Below are positions 52,498-61,715 of a stretch of 64,000 nucleotides of DNA, piece after piece. This DNA comes from Bacteroidales bacterium. Its GTDB lineage: Bacteria; Bacteroidota; Bacteroidia; Bacteroidales; Rikenellaceae. The DNA is taken from the NCBI GenBank assembly GCA_910575495.1, contig CAJTFS010000007.1, positions 1 to 64,000 on the forward strand. Reading direction: 5' to 3'. The notes beneath the pieces were generated by a model, which saw nothing but the letters and a program-made list of their open reading frames with translations, ran no database searches and was not told the origin of the DNA. The position numbers were made by a program, and so were the translations under genes. Position 1 is the stretch's first letter. Each line of letters starts with the position of its first letter.

Positions 52498-55400
52498 TTA
52501 GAAAGTCAGGTTGAGACCCACTACGTAGCTCTTCGAACGGGGATAGGATGACGAGTCCATGCCGGCGCTCAGAATGCTTGACGTCGACGAGACTTCGGGG
52601 TCGTAGCCCGAATAGCCGGTAAAAGTGTGGATATTGTTCAAGGTTACGTAGACGCGCAGCGAGTTGATGTGCGCGCGGGTGAGGAGCCGTTTGGGCAGCG
52701 AATAACCCAGCGTGATGGTGTTCAGACGCAGGAACGAACCGTCTTCTACGTAATAGTCCATCGGGCAGGTGATGGCCAGTTTGTTGTCCGACTTGATGCT
52801 CCACATGGCCCGGCGGTCATGCTGATTCGGGTTGAGTTCGGCCAGACGAGCCAGATCGAAAGTTTCTTCGCCCGTGGCAGGATCGAGCAGCGTGAAGCGC
52901 GATTTCATCACGGACAGCGAGTTCTGGTTGGGAAGATACGGACCGATGAAACGCTGCGACGACATGTTGAAGATCTTGTTGCCGTAGGAGAAGTTCATGA
53001 AGATGTTCAGGTCGAATCCCTTGTAGGTAAATGTGTTCTGGAATCCGCCGGTGAACTTGGGCTGGGCCTGTCCGATGACCGTGCGGTCGTCGTTGGAGGT
53101 CGAGTTGAAGACGGGTTCGCCATCGGCGTCGACGGCATCGCTCAGGCGCTTGAGTTTCATGTCGCCGGGCTGCACGTCGCTGCGTTTGCGGTTCTTGTCG
53201 TAGGGGATGCCTTTTTTGAGCGTATAGATCGGGTCGCCGTTCTTGTCTGTCGACTGGTCGAACATGTCGGTGGTGTAGACACCGTCATAGATATAGCCAT
53301 AGAACTGGCCCAAAGGCTGACCCACCTTGATCATGTACATGCAGTGGCCCGATTCCTGGCTGCGGGTGAAGTAGTCGTCGCCGCTTTCGCCGTAGATCGC
53401 GAGCACTTTCGACCGGTTGAACGAAATGTTGAAGTCGGTGGTCCAGCGGAAGCCGCCCGCATTGATGTTGACGGTGTTGAGGACGATTTCGAAACCGCGG
53501 TTGCGTACCGAACCGATGTTCTGGTACTGGTACTTGTAACCTGTCGAAGTGGGGATGTTGTTCTTGATCAGCAGGTCGTTGGACTGGTTGTTGTACCAGT
53601 CGACGCTCAGGTTGATGCGGTTGCGGAGCAGCGAGAGGTCCAGACCGACGTTGGTGCTGGTCGTCGTTTCCCATTTGAGGTTGGGGTTGCCCACGGTGTC
53701 GCCCGGTTTGAGGGTCGAGACGTCGGCATTGCCGATGGCGTAGTGGCCCGAACCGTAGTCGGTGGCGTACATGTTGTTGTCGATGTTGCAGTTACCCGAC
53801 GTACCGTAACCTACGCGCAGTTTCAGATTGTCGATCACTTCCGAAACGCCGTTGTCTTTCCAGAAACGTTCTTCGGAGATGCGCCATGCGGCCGATGCCG
53901 AGGGGAAGAAGCCCCACTTGTTGCCTTTGGAGAATTTCGACGAACCGTCGCCGCGGACGGTAGCCGTAACAAGATAGCGGTTGTCGTAGTTGTACATCGC
54001 ACGTGCGAAAACCGACACGATCGATGATTTGCCGATGCTTGACGATCGCGAGTAGGATTTGGCCATGCTTACGTCATTGAGCCCAAAGTTGTTTTCGGGG
54101 AAGCCGTAGTAAGTATTTTTCAGAGACATCGACTCGCTGTAGAGGGTCTCCTGACCGAGCAGCAGGTTGAGCGTGTGTTTGTCGGCGAAGGTGTTGCCGT
54201 AGGAGAGGGTGTTGGTAATCTGGTAGGAATATTTCTCCGAATTGTCACGCTTGCCCCAAGGGTGGATTTCGTCTTGTTCTTCGGTTTTGTAGTCGCGGGC
54301 CGAGCGTGTGGTGCCGTCGTCCCAATAGTCTGAGCGGGCCTGCGACCAGATGTAGCTGCCGGCCGTACGCCAGGTCAGTCCTTTATAGAGGTCTATTTCC
54401 ACGCCGGCGTTCACGGAGTACTGGCGCGTGATCTTGTTCTGCTGTACGGCGTTGTTCTCCAGAATGGGGTTGTTCAGGTCGTACTGCGAGTCGAGCGCGG
54501 CCATTTCATCGCCCAGGTCGACATGAAGCATCTGGTCGTTGGTGTAGCGGATACCGCCGGTGACGGGTTGCAGAATCGTTTTCTTCAGCGTGCCGCCCAA
54601 CGAACCGCCGCCCTCGATGTTGGTCGACTGGAAGTTGGTATTGAAGTCCAGACGTACGCCTTTCCACAGCTCGTGGTTGATTTTGGCGCGTACGGAGTTC
54701 TTCTTGTAGCCGTGGCGGGCCATGATGCCGTCCTGGTCGTTGTAGTTGTAGCTGAGCATGAACTGCGTCTTGTCGGTGCCGCCCGTGATGCTCACGTTAT
54801 GGTTCTGCGTAAGGGCGTAGCCGCCGAAGACCTCGTCCTGCCAGTCGATGCCGGCGCGGCTGCCGTAGTCGCGGGCGATGCGGTCGTAGGCTCCGGTATA
54901 GAAGTCAGCGGCAGTCTTGTCGCCGCCGAACATGTCGGTCCAGTTGTCGATGTTGCCGGCATAGGTCTGGAACTCGTATTGGTATTTCACGTAGTCGGCG
55001 ACATCGAGCAGGTCGAGTTTCTTGCCCAGCTTCTCGAATGAGAAATAGGTGTTGTACTGTACGGAGGTTTTGCCGGCCTTGCCCGACTTGGTGGTGATGA
55101 GGATAACGCCGTTCGAACCCTGGGCACCGTAGATGGCGGTGGCCGACGCGTCTTTCAGTACGTCGATGGTGGCGATGTCGTTGATGTCGACGTTTTGGAG
55201 ACCGTTCTCCATGGCGAAGCCGTCGACGATGTAGAGCGGGGTGGTCGACTGCGTGATCGAAGAACCGCCGCGGACGGTGATGTTGATGTCGGCACCCGGC
55301 GCACCGCTCTGGGTGACGATGTTCACACCGGCGGCCTTACCCGTGAGCGCCTGTGCGGCGGTGGTCACGGGGACGTTTTTCAGGTCGTCGCCCATGACCG

Positions 55401-55806
55401 AAACCGACGAACCGGTCAGGTCCTTGCGCTTGACTTTGGCATAGCCGATGGCCACGACCTCCTCCATCATGACGGAAGAGTCGTCCAGCGTGAAGTCAAA
55501 GGCCGTTCTCCCCCCCCCGATCTTCTGGGTTTGGGACTCATAGCCAATGAATTGTGCGGTGATCTCCGCTGCGTTGGCGGGGATGCTCAATGAGTATTTG
55601 CCGTTGACGTCGGTCGTCGTGCCGGCCAGCGGGGAGGTCTTGTGCTGACCGTCCGTCACGAAAATGCTGGCGCCGATGACGGGAGAGGAGTCGGAGCCGA
55701 CGACCCGGCCTGTGATCGTGCGGTTCTGAGCAGATACGGCGCTTGCCGTTACGCAGAACAGTGCGGTAAGAGCCAGCATTGTAAAGCGTTGTAGAGTTGC
55801 TCTCAT
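52498..55806 (-). CDS. susC: SusC/RagA-family TonB-dependent transporter
   Basis: The 1102-residue outer-membrane receptor has a signal peptide, a carboxypeptidase-regulatory-like domain (about 28-115), a plug domain (TAAQALTGKAAGVNIVTQSG, PLYIVDGFAMENGLQNVDI, DASATAIYGAQGSNGVILITTKSG) and a 22-strand barrel ending in GLNLTF. It imports oligosaccharide with SusD. Residues 97-99 are Gly-Gly-Gly encoded by nine consecutive G. A slip of one base there would switch the gene off. A TAATTTTG box upstream is the likely promoter. It is first gene of the susC-to-GH2 operon. Confidence 0.96.
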   Translation of the reverse strand: MRATLQRFTMLALTALFCVTASAVSAQNRTITGRVVGSDSSPVIGASIFVTDGQHKTSPLAGTTTDVNGKYSLSIPANAAEITAQFIGYESQTQKIGGGRTAFDFTLDDSSVMMEEVVAIGYAKVKRKDLTGSSVSVMGDDLKNVPVTTAAQALTGKAAGVNIVTQSGAPGADINITVRGGSSITQSTTPLYIVDGFAMENGLQNVDINDIATIDVLKDASATAIYGAQGSNGVILITTKSGKAGKTSVQYNTYFSFEKLGKKLDLLDVADYVKYQYEFQTYAGNIDNWTDMFGGDKTAADFYTGAYDRIARDYGSRAGIDWQDEVFGGYALTQNHNVSITGGTDKTQFMLSYNYNDQDGIMARHGYKKNSVRAKINHELWKGVRLDFNTNFQSTNIEGGGSLGGTLKKTILQPVTGGIRYTNDQMLHVDLGDEMAALDSQYDLNNPILENNAVQQNKITRQYSVNAGVEIDLYKGLTWRTAGSYIWSQARSDYWDDGTTRSARDYKTEEQDEIHPWGKRDNSEKYSYQITNTLSYGNTFADKHTLNLLLGQETLYSESMSLKNTYYGFPENNFGLNDVSMAKSYSRSSSIGKSSIVSVFARAMYNYDNRYLVTATVRGDGSSKFSKGNKWGFFPSASAAWRISEERFWKDNGVSEVIDNLKLRVGYGTSGNCNIDNNMYATDYGSGHYAIGNADVSTLKPGDTVGNPNLKWETTTSTNVGLDLSLLRNRINLSVDWYNNQSNDLLIKNNIPTSTGYKYQYQNIGSVRNRGFEIVLNTVNINAGGFRWTTDFNISFNRSKVLAIYGESGDDYFTRSQESGHCMYMIKVGQPLGQFYGYIYDGVYTTDMFDQSTDKNGDPIYTLKKGIPYDKNRKRSDVQPGDMKLKRLSDAVDADGEPVFNSTSNDDRTVIGQAQPKFTGGFQNTFTYKGFDLNIFMNFSYGNKIFNMSSQRFIGPYLPNQNSLSVMKSRFTLLDPATGEETFDLARLAELNPNQHDRRAMWSIKSDNKLAITCPMDYYVEDGSFLRLNTITLGYSLPKRLLTRAHINSLRVYVTLNNIHTFTGYSGYDPEVSSTSSILSAGMDSSSYPRSKSYVVGLNLTF

Positions 55807-56244
55807 AAGTTAGGGTTTTGGGTTGATTGGAAAAAGATATGTTTGGGTTATGTTTGTTGCCTTTGCGTGAGACCAATACAAAATTAAACACTTTTGACTT
55901 AGCGTTTACTGCGGAAAATGGCGGTTCGCATGTCAACCGTGGCGGTTCTGACTTTATTTTGCCATCGTTGCGGCCGGCCGGGCATCGCGGCGGCCTGCTT
56001 CCGAGTGTTTCCGGAGCTTTCCGGAGCGGTTCGCAAGGTTTCTTCGGGGCTTCTTCGGGAAGTTCTTCCGGTTCTTCGGAATGTCTCGGTTTTTTTCCGG
56101 CGCGTGCACGCCCGTTTGCAGGCCGGTTGTTCGTATCCGCCTGTTTGTCGTGTATGTTTCGTGTGTTTGCGTTCTCCGTTCTTCGGATTCCGCGGCCCTT
56201 CCGTTTGCCCGCTTGTTCTGCCCACCGTCACGGGCGGGCGGCGA
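55807..56244. other. gap between regulator and susC
   Basis: This 438-bp gap has no credible gene on either strand. It holds a susC promoter candidate (55879-55886), leader sequence with TTTGGGTT repeats (about 55817-55849), and low-complexity cttcggg/cttccgg repeats around 56020-56100. A regulator terminator could not be drawn with confidence. Confidence 0.5.
55879..55886 (-). promoter_or_regulatory. -7 box candidate for susC
   Basis: On the minus strand it reads TAATTTTG, matching TAnnTTTG, about 73 bp ahead of the susC ATG. There is no clear -33 element, which is common for promoters needing an activator such as the nearby AraC-family protein. Confidence 0.45.
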
Positions 56245-57159
56245 TCACTTCCGGCCGTAGTTGCGGTAGGCCGTCGGGGTGCATCCCGTGTGTTTCTTGA
56301 AGATCGAGAAGAAATGTTCGGTCGACTTGTAGCCCAGCGAGTAGGCGATCTCCTTGATCGAGAGTTCCGTGTCCGACAGCAGGCGCTGGGCCCGCCGCAG
56401 CTTGAGCAGCTGGAAGTAGCGCGCCGGCGAATGGCCTGTGTATTCCTTGAACGTCTTGCGGAACCACGAGTAGCTCAGATTGAGCTCCGACGCCAGGTCG
56501 TAGAGGTCGATTTCGCCGCTCACCCGTTCGTCCATGATGATCTTGGCCTTTTCCACGCTCTGCTCCAGCAGGTCGGTCGCATGGCCCGTGCGGTTGCGGA
56601 GCAGGTAGTTGAGCAGTCCGATCATGTGTTGCACGATCCCTGTCAGCAGCGGCTGGGGCGCCGTTTTGTTGTCGGCCGCGACCTCGAGGGCCCGGCGATA
56701 GAGCTGCGCCAGTTCGCTGTGCAGCCCGATGGGCCACACCTGCTGCCCTTTGCCCAGCCCCAGCCGGTCGATCAGCCGGTCGAAGGCGGCGCCTTCGAAT
56801 CCGATGTAGTATTCCGTCCAGCCGGTCGACGTGTCGGGGCAGTAGGAGTGCAGTTCGCCCGGCCGCAGCAGGATCATGGTGCCTTTTTCCACCGTCACTC
56901 CCTCCGACGGCCCGGCGGCCGAGCGGAAGGTGCCTTTGCCCTGCGTGACGTAGAGCAGCTGGTATTCGTGCAGGACGCGCCCCTTCTGCATGTCGAAGTA
57001 GTAGTCGGCCGGATGCACATGCAGCGGGTATTCGTCGCCCGCAGCGATCTCCTGCGAGCCCACGGCATTGACCACGGCATTGAGGCTGCGGTCATAGTCG
57101 TTGGCTATCAGATAGTAGAACAGGGCGCTCGATCGGCGGGGGGTCGTCACTTCGTTCAT
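56245..57159 (-). CDS. AraC-family regulator (rhamnose-type)
   Basis: The 304-residue protein starts at the ATG at 57159. An N-terminal cupin-like sensing domain (LHVHPADYYFDMQKGR..., MILLRPGELHSYCP) precedes two helix-turn-helix motifs (LNLSYSWFRKTFKEYTGHSPARYFQ and SIKEIAYSLGYKSTEHFFSIFKKHTG). The gene follows rhaD by 29 bp, in an order recalling the B. thetaiotaomicron rhaKIPAO operon with its neighbouring RhaR. It probably activates the rha/GH28 genes and perhaps susC when rhamnose or a derivative is present. Confidence 0.9.
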   Translation of the reverse strand: MNEVTTPRRSSALFYYLIANDYDRSLNAVVNAVGSQEIAAGDEYPLHVHPADYYFDMQKGRVLHEYQLLYVTQGKGTFRSAAGPSEGVTVEKGTMILLRPGELHSYCPDTSTGWTEYYIGFEGAAFDRLIDRLGLGKGQQVWPIGLHSELAQLYRRALEVAADNKTAPQPLLTGIVQHMIGLLNYLLRNRTGHATDLLEQSVEKAKIIMDERVSGEIDLYDLASELNLSYSWFRKTFKEYTGHSPARYFQLLKLRRAQRLLSDTELSIKEIAYSLGYKSTEHFFSIFKKHTGCTPTAYRNYGRK

Positions 57160-57188
57160 GGCTCGCAGGTTGTTTGCGGATCGCTGTA

Positions 57189-57992
57189 CTACAAGTTGAA
57201 TGCCCGTTTGAGTTCGTCCATCTGTTCCTGCGTCGTTCCGGTGGGTTCGAAACCCATCGAGCGGGCCGTCAGATAGATCTGCGCCGATTTGGAGAGTACG
57301 TCCACCTGGTCGAAGGCTTCGAAGATGTCGGGACCCACGGCGCAGACGCCGTGTTTCTCCCACATCACCACGTCGTACTCTTTCAGCGCTTCGATCGTCG
57401 CTTCGGCCAGTTCCACGCTCGACGGCATTTTGTAGGGTACGATGCCCAGTCCTTTCGGGCAGAAGGCCCGCGTCTCGGGAATCATGCTCCACAGCAGGTT
57501 GGTCAGCACGTCCTTTTTCAGGAATGCGGGGTTGTGGGTCATGGCCACCAGATCGATCGGGTGGGTGTGGATGGCGGCTTTGTAGCCTTGGCCGTCGGCG
57601 ATCATCTTGTCGTGCATCGAGAGGTGCGAGGCCAGTTCCGAGGTGGGTTTCACCGGTGCGTCGGCCACGATTTCATACGAGGCGCAGTCGTCGAGGATGC
57701 GGATCACCGATCCGTTCTCCATCGGGCGGCGCGCCAGGTCGCGCATGCGGCGGTTGGTGCCTTTGCAGAAGAACCAGCACCCTTTCAGATGCGGCAGCAC
57801 CGTGCCGATGGGGTAGCGGGGGCTGATGGCCGGCAGGGCGCGTATCGCATCGTCGATGTGTTCCGTTACGTTTACGGTGATGTTGCCGCCGTTGCGTTCG
57901 GCCCATCCTTTCTGCCACAGATAGCCGGCTACTTCGGCCACCTTGTCCACTTCGGCGGCCAGCGCCGGGCGGTTTGCGAGTATCGATTCCAT
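57189..57992 (-). CDS. rhaD: rhamnulose-1-phosphate aldolase
   Basis: The class II zinc aldolase of 267 residues splits L-rhamnulose 1-phosphate to dihydroxyacetone phosphate and L-lactaldehyde. WAERNGGNITVNVT and IHTHPIDLVAMTHNP (zinc His) are typical. It follows rhaT by 3 bp within the rha operon. No lactaldehyde reductase or dehydrogenase gene is in the window. Confidence 0.95.
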   Translation of the reverse strand: MESILANRPALAAEVDKVAEVAGYLWQKGWAERNGGNITVNVTEHIDDAIRALPAISPRYPIGTVLPHLKGCWFFCKGTNRRMRDLARRPMENGSVIRILDDCASYEIVADAPVKPTSELASHLSMHDKMIADGQGYKAAIHTHPIDLVAMTHNPAFLKKDVLTNLLWSMIPETRAFCPKGLGIVPYKMPSSVELAEATIEALKEYDVVMWEKHGVCAVGPDIFEAFDQVDVLSKSAQIYLTARSMGFEPTGTTQEQMDELKRAFNL

Positions 57993-57995
57993 ATA

Positions 57996-59009
57996 TCAGA
58001 ATAAGTTCGGGAATACAAGCGAGAAGATCAGCAGCGCCAGTCCGGCGACCAGCACGGCGATGGTCCGGCGGCCGACGCCCCGCCACTCTTTGAGCAGGAT
58101 GCCCCAGACGTTGGAGAAGGTCACGTTGAGCGCCATGAGGATGCACCAGGCGAAAGCCGCCACCACCGAGCCCGCTTCGAAGAAACTTTGGCCCACGGCC
58201 AGTCCGAAGAACTGCGAGTACCACAGTCCGCCGGCCAGCGCGCAGAAAAGGAGGTTGTTGCCCCACAGATGCGTCTTGCCGTAGTCGCCGAAAGTGCGGT
58301 TCCTGGCGTTCTGGCAGAGGCAGTAGACCGCATTGGTCGCAAGACCTCCCAGCGTGACGGCCAGCGTGGCCGGCAGCGAGGCGAAAAGCGGGTCCATGCC
58401 CGCCGTCCGCAGTTCCCGGCCCGCGTCGAGACCCAGGTTGAAACAGGCGCTCATCACGCCCGCCAGCAGGGCCACCATAAGTCCTTTGGTCAGGGCGAAC
58501 TCCTTCACCGCGGTCCGTTTCTCCTCGTCGGACATGTTGCGGGCCCGCAGCGAGCCCGCATAGCCGATGACCGCAATGCCGGCCAGGGTGATGCAGACGC
58601 CCAGCAGCAGGATCAGCCCCTTGCCCTCCAGCAGGTTCGTGCCGCCGAAAAGCGCCGGCAGCAGCGTGCCGAATCCGGCGCAGGTGCCCAGCGAGATCGA
58701 CTGTCCCAGCGCCACGCCCAGGTAGCGCATCGAGAGTCCGAACGTCAGACCGCCCACGCCCCACAGCACGCCGTATCCGGCGGCTTTCAGCGCTGCCGTA
58801 GGCGCCGCCGCGAAGACGGCGCCCAGCGAACTTCCCTCGGGCACGGCCAGCAGGGCGCCCAGGAGCGGGAACAACAGCCAGGCGAAGAGGCCCTGCGTCA
58901 TCCAGAAGCTCTCCCACGACCACTCCTTCACCTTGTTGATGGGCACGTAGGAACTCGACTGGCAGAACGAGCCCACGGCGATGATCAGCAGACCGAAAAG
59001 CGTATTCAT
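57996..59009 (-). CDS. rhaT: L-rhamnose/H+ symporter
   Basis: The 337-residue inner-membrane permease of the drug/metabolite transporter superfamily has about ten helices. It starts NTLFGLLIIAVGSFCQSSSYVPINKVKEWSWE, matching RhaT (SSxxVPxxKVKxWSWE). It takes up L-rhamnose with a proton. It sits 4 bp after rhaA. Bacteroides call the equivalent gene rhaP. Confidence 0.95.
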   Translation of the reverse strand: MNTLFGLLIIAVGSFCQSSSYVPINKVKEWSWESFWMTQGLFAWLLFPLLGALLAVPEGSSLGAVFAAAPTAALKAAGYGVLWGVGGLTFGLSMRYLGVALGQSISLGTCAGFGTLLPALFGGTNLLEGKGLILLLGVCITLAGIAVIGYAGSLRARNMSDEEKRTAVKEFALTKGLMVALLAGVMSACFNLGLDAGRELRTAGMDPLFASLPATLAVTLGGLATNAVYCLCQNARNRTFGDYGKTHLWGNNLLFCALAGGLWYSQFFGLAVGQSFFEAGSVVAAFAWCILMALNVTFSNVWGILLKEWRGVGRRTIAVLVAGLALLIFSLVFPNLF

Positions 59010-59013
59010 GGGA

Positions 59014-60270
59014 TCAGCCGCGTTTCGACGTTACGTCGCGTTCGTACTGCTGGATCTCGGCGATGTAGGCTTCGCCCACCGGTACGCCGCACTCGGCGCA
59101 GAACTTGTCCCACACGGCGTTCCACGGCAGCGACTTGGCCTCCTCCAGCAGCGCCAGCCGTTCGAATCCCTGTCCGGCGGCTTCGTATTCGCGCAGCTTG
59201 GCCAGCGGTTCGAGCAGCGCCTGCAACAGGCATTTCTGCGTGGCGCGCGTGCCGATGACGTAGGCGCCGATGCGGTTGATCGAGGCGTCGAAGTAGTCGA
59301 GTCCGATGTGCACCTTGTCGAGGGCGCCGCAGCGTACGATCTCCTTCATGAGGTCGAGCGTCTCGTCGTTCATGATCGTCACGTGGTCCGAGTCCCAGCG
59401 CACCGGGCGCGAGACGTGGAGCATCACCTCCGGGGTGAAAAGCAGCAGCGACGAAAGTTTGTCGGCCACGCTCTCCGTGGGGTGGAAGTGACCCGTGTCG
59501 AGGGTCACGATCTTGCCGCGCGAGGCGCCGTAGCCGATGTAGAAGTCGTTCGAACCTACGGTGTAGCTCTCCAGCCCGATGCCGAAGACCTTCGACTCGA
59601 TGCAGTCTTTCATATGGTCGTATTTCGTGGCGAAGATCTCGTCGAGCGACTCCTTCAGCAGCCGGCGGTACTCCATGCGGTTGACCGTCTGGTCCTTCGA
59701 GCCGTCGTGCACCCACACGTTCATGATGCAGGGATCGCCCTGCGCCTTGCCCATCTCCTCGGCGATGGCGCGGCAGCGTTTCGTGTGCTCGATCCAGAAG
59801 CGGCGGATCGCCGGGTCGGGGTTCGACAGCGAGAGGTCGCCCGACTTGGGGTGCGAGAACGACGTGGAGTTGAAGTCGAGCTTCAGTCCGTGTTCCTTGG
59901 CCCAGGCGATCCAGCCCGCGAAGTGGCGCGGCTCCACCTGGTCGCGGTCGACCTGCTCGTCGCTGAATTCGCCGTAGATTTCGTGCAGATTCAGACGGTG
60001 GGTGCCCGGTATGTAGCTGCGGGCCTTGAGGATGTCGGCGCGCAGTTCGTCGATGTTGCGCGCCTTGCCCGGGTAGTTGCCCGTGGCCTGGATGCCGCCC
60101 GTGAGGTCGCTGCCGCGGTTTTCGAATCCCGTTACGTCGTCGGCCTGCCAGCAGTGCAGCGAAACAGGTATGTTGCGCAGCTGTTCGAGAGCCGCGTCGG
60201 TGTCGACGCCCACGGCCGCGTAGCGTTCCTTGGCTATGGCGTAGGCTTTTTCGATCAGTTCGTTTTTCAT
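59014..60270 (-). CDS. rhaA: L-rhamnose isomerase
   Basis: The 418-residue metal-dependent isomerase converts L-rhamnose to L-rhamnulose. The TIM-barrel segments LDFNSTSFSHPKSGDLSL, VWVHDGSKDQ and LDTGHFHPTESVADKLSS carry the metal and substrate residues seen in RhaA. Length is normal. It lies 6 bp after rhaB. Bacteroides literature names it rhaI. Confidence 0.96.
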   Translation of the reverse strand: MKNELIEKAYAIAKERYAAVGVDTDAALEQLRNIPVSLHCWQADDVTGFENRGSDLTGGIQATGNYPGKARNIDELRADILKARSYIPGTHRLNLHEIYGEFSDEQVDRDQVEPRHFAGWIAWAKEHGLKLDFNSTSFSHPKSGDLSLSNPDPAIRRFWIEHTKRCRAIAEEMGKAQGDPCIMNVWVHDGSKDQTVNRMEYRRLLKESLDEIFATKYDHMKDCIESKVFGIGLESYTVGSNDFYIGYGASRGKIVTLDTGHFHPTESVADKLSSLLLFTPEVMLHVSRPVRWDSDHVTIMNDETLDLMKEIVRCGALDKVHIGLDYFDASINRIGAYVIGTRATQKCLLQALLEPLAKLREYEAAGQGFERLALLEEAKSLPWNAVWDKFCAECGVPVGEAYIAEIQQYERDVTSKRG

Positions 60271-60276
60271 GTCGGT

Positions 60277-61704
60277 TTATTGTTTTTCTGGGTTGTATCT
60301 CTTGGTTGCGATCGAGCGGCGGATGCGTTGCCGCATCTCGGCCAGCGAGCCGGCCATGCCGGCCGTGCGGGCCTGTACCATGACGTTGCCCAGCGCCGTG
60401 GCTTCGGAGGGGCCCGCCACTACGGGGATGCCGCACGCCGTGGCGGTCATGCGGTTGAGCAGGTCGTTCTGCGCGCCGCCGCCGATGACGTGCAGGCACT
60501 CGATTTCGAACGGCGCCAGCCCTTGCAGCTTCCGCAGCACTTCGGCGTATTTGGCCGCCAGCGAGTCGAAGATCAGCCGCATCATCGCGCCGTCGTCGGC
60601 CGGTTCGTTCAAGCCGTGCTCCCGGCAGTAGGCGCGGATCGCCGCAGGCATGTCGGTCGGGGCTGCGAACTCGGCGGCATCGGGGTCGATCGTCGCCCCG
60701 GAGGGTGCCGCCGCTTCGGTCATCCGCATGATTTCGGGGTAGGAGTACTCCTTGCCTTCTTTGGTCCACGCGGCCCGGCATTGTTCCAGCAGCCACATGC
60801 CGGTGATGTTTTTCAGCAGACGCACGGTGCCGTCCACGCCGCCTTCGTTGGTGAAGTTGAGCGTGTAGGTGCGGTCGTCGATGACCGGTTCTGCCGCTTC
60901 GATGCCCATGAGCGACCACGTTCCCGAGGAGAGGTAGGCGAAGCGTTCGTTCTCGGCCGGTACGGCCGCTACGGCCGAACCCGTATCGTGGCCCGCAACC
61001 GCTATCACCGGCACCTTGCCCAGGCCCGTGTCGCGTGCTGCGGCGTCGGTCAGTACGCCGATCCGTTCGCCCGGCATCACCACGCGGGGGAAGAGCGATG
61101 CGTCGATGCCCGCCGCGGCAAGCAGTTCCGCATCGGGTCGTTTCGTGTGCGGATTCATGAACTGCGAGGTCGAGAGCACGGTGTATTCGCACACCGCTTC
61201 GCCCGTCAGCAGGTAGGAGAGCGCATCGGGCATGAAAAGTATCTTGCTCGCGTGTTTCAGCGCCGCGCACCCCTCCTTGCGGGCTGCGCAGAGTTGGTAG
61301 AGCGAATTGAAGTTCATGAACTGGATGCCCGTGCGGTCGTAGACTTCGCGGCGCGGCATCTTGCCGAAGAACGCTTCGGGAATGCCGTCGGTGTAGGGGT
61401 CGCGGTAGGAGCGGGGCAGACCTGCCAGCGTGCCGTCTTCGGCCACGAAAGCCATGTCCACGCCCCAGGTGTCGATGCCGATCGATTCGATCCGCACGCC
61501 GCGGCGTCCCGCCAGGCGCAGCCCCTCTACGATCTCTTCGTAGAGGCCGTAGATGTTCCAGCAGTATTTGCCGTCGAGACAGAGCAGCCGGTTGGGGAAG
61601 CGGTGGAGCGTCTCCGTTTCGAGACTTTCGGCCCCGACGGTCGCCAGGATCACCCGGCCGCTCGTCGCTCCCAGGTCGACGGCTATGAAGTGTTTCGTTT
61701 CCAT
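60277..61704 (-). CDS. rhaB: rhamnulokinase
   Basis: The 475-residue FGGY-family kinase phosphorylates L-rhamnulose at O1 using ATP. The start at ATG 61704 gives FIAVDLGATSGRVILA, the N-terminal phosphate loop; GIDTWGVDMAF and AGHDTGSAVAAVP are family signatures, and VIGGGAQNDLLNRMTA is the adenosine-site motif. It follows the GH28 gene by 11 bp, so a pectinase gene heads this catabolic operon. The next gene is rhaA. Confidence 0.96.
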   Translation of the reverse strand: METKHFIAVDLGATSGRVILATVGAESLETETLHRFPNRLLCLDGKYCWNIYGLYEEIVEGLRLAGRRGVRIESIGIDTWGVDMAFVAEDGTLAGLPRSYRDPYTDGIPEAFFGKMPRREVYDRTGIQFMNFNSLYQLCAARKEGCAALKHASKILFMPDALSYLLTGEAVCEYTVLSTSQFMNPHTKRPDAELLAAAGIDASLFPRVVMPGERIGVLTDAAARDTGLGKVPVIAVAGHDTGSAVAAVPAENERFAYLSSGTWSLMGIEAAEPVIDDRTYTLNFTNEGGVDGTVRLLKNITGMWLLEQCRAAWTKEGKEYSYPEIMRMTEAAAPSGATIDPDAAEFAAPTDMPAAIRAYCREHGLNEPADDGAMMRLIFDSLAAKYAEVLRKLQGLAPFEIECLHVIGGGAQNDLLNRMTATACGIPVVAGPSEATALGNVMVQARTAGMAGSLAEMRQRIRRSIATKRYNPEKQ

Positions 61705-61715
61705 GGAGCCGGGGA

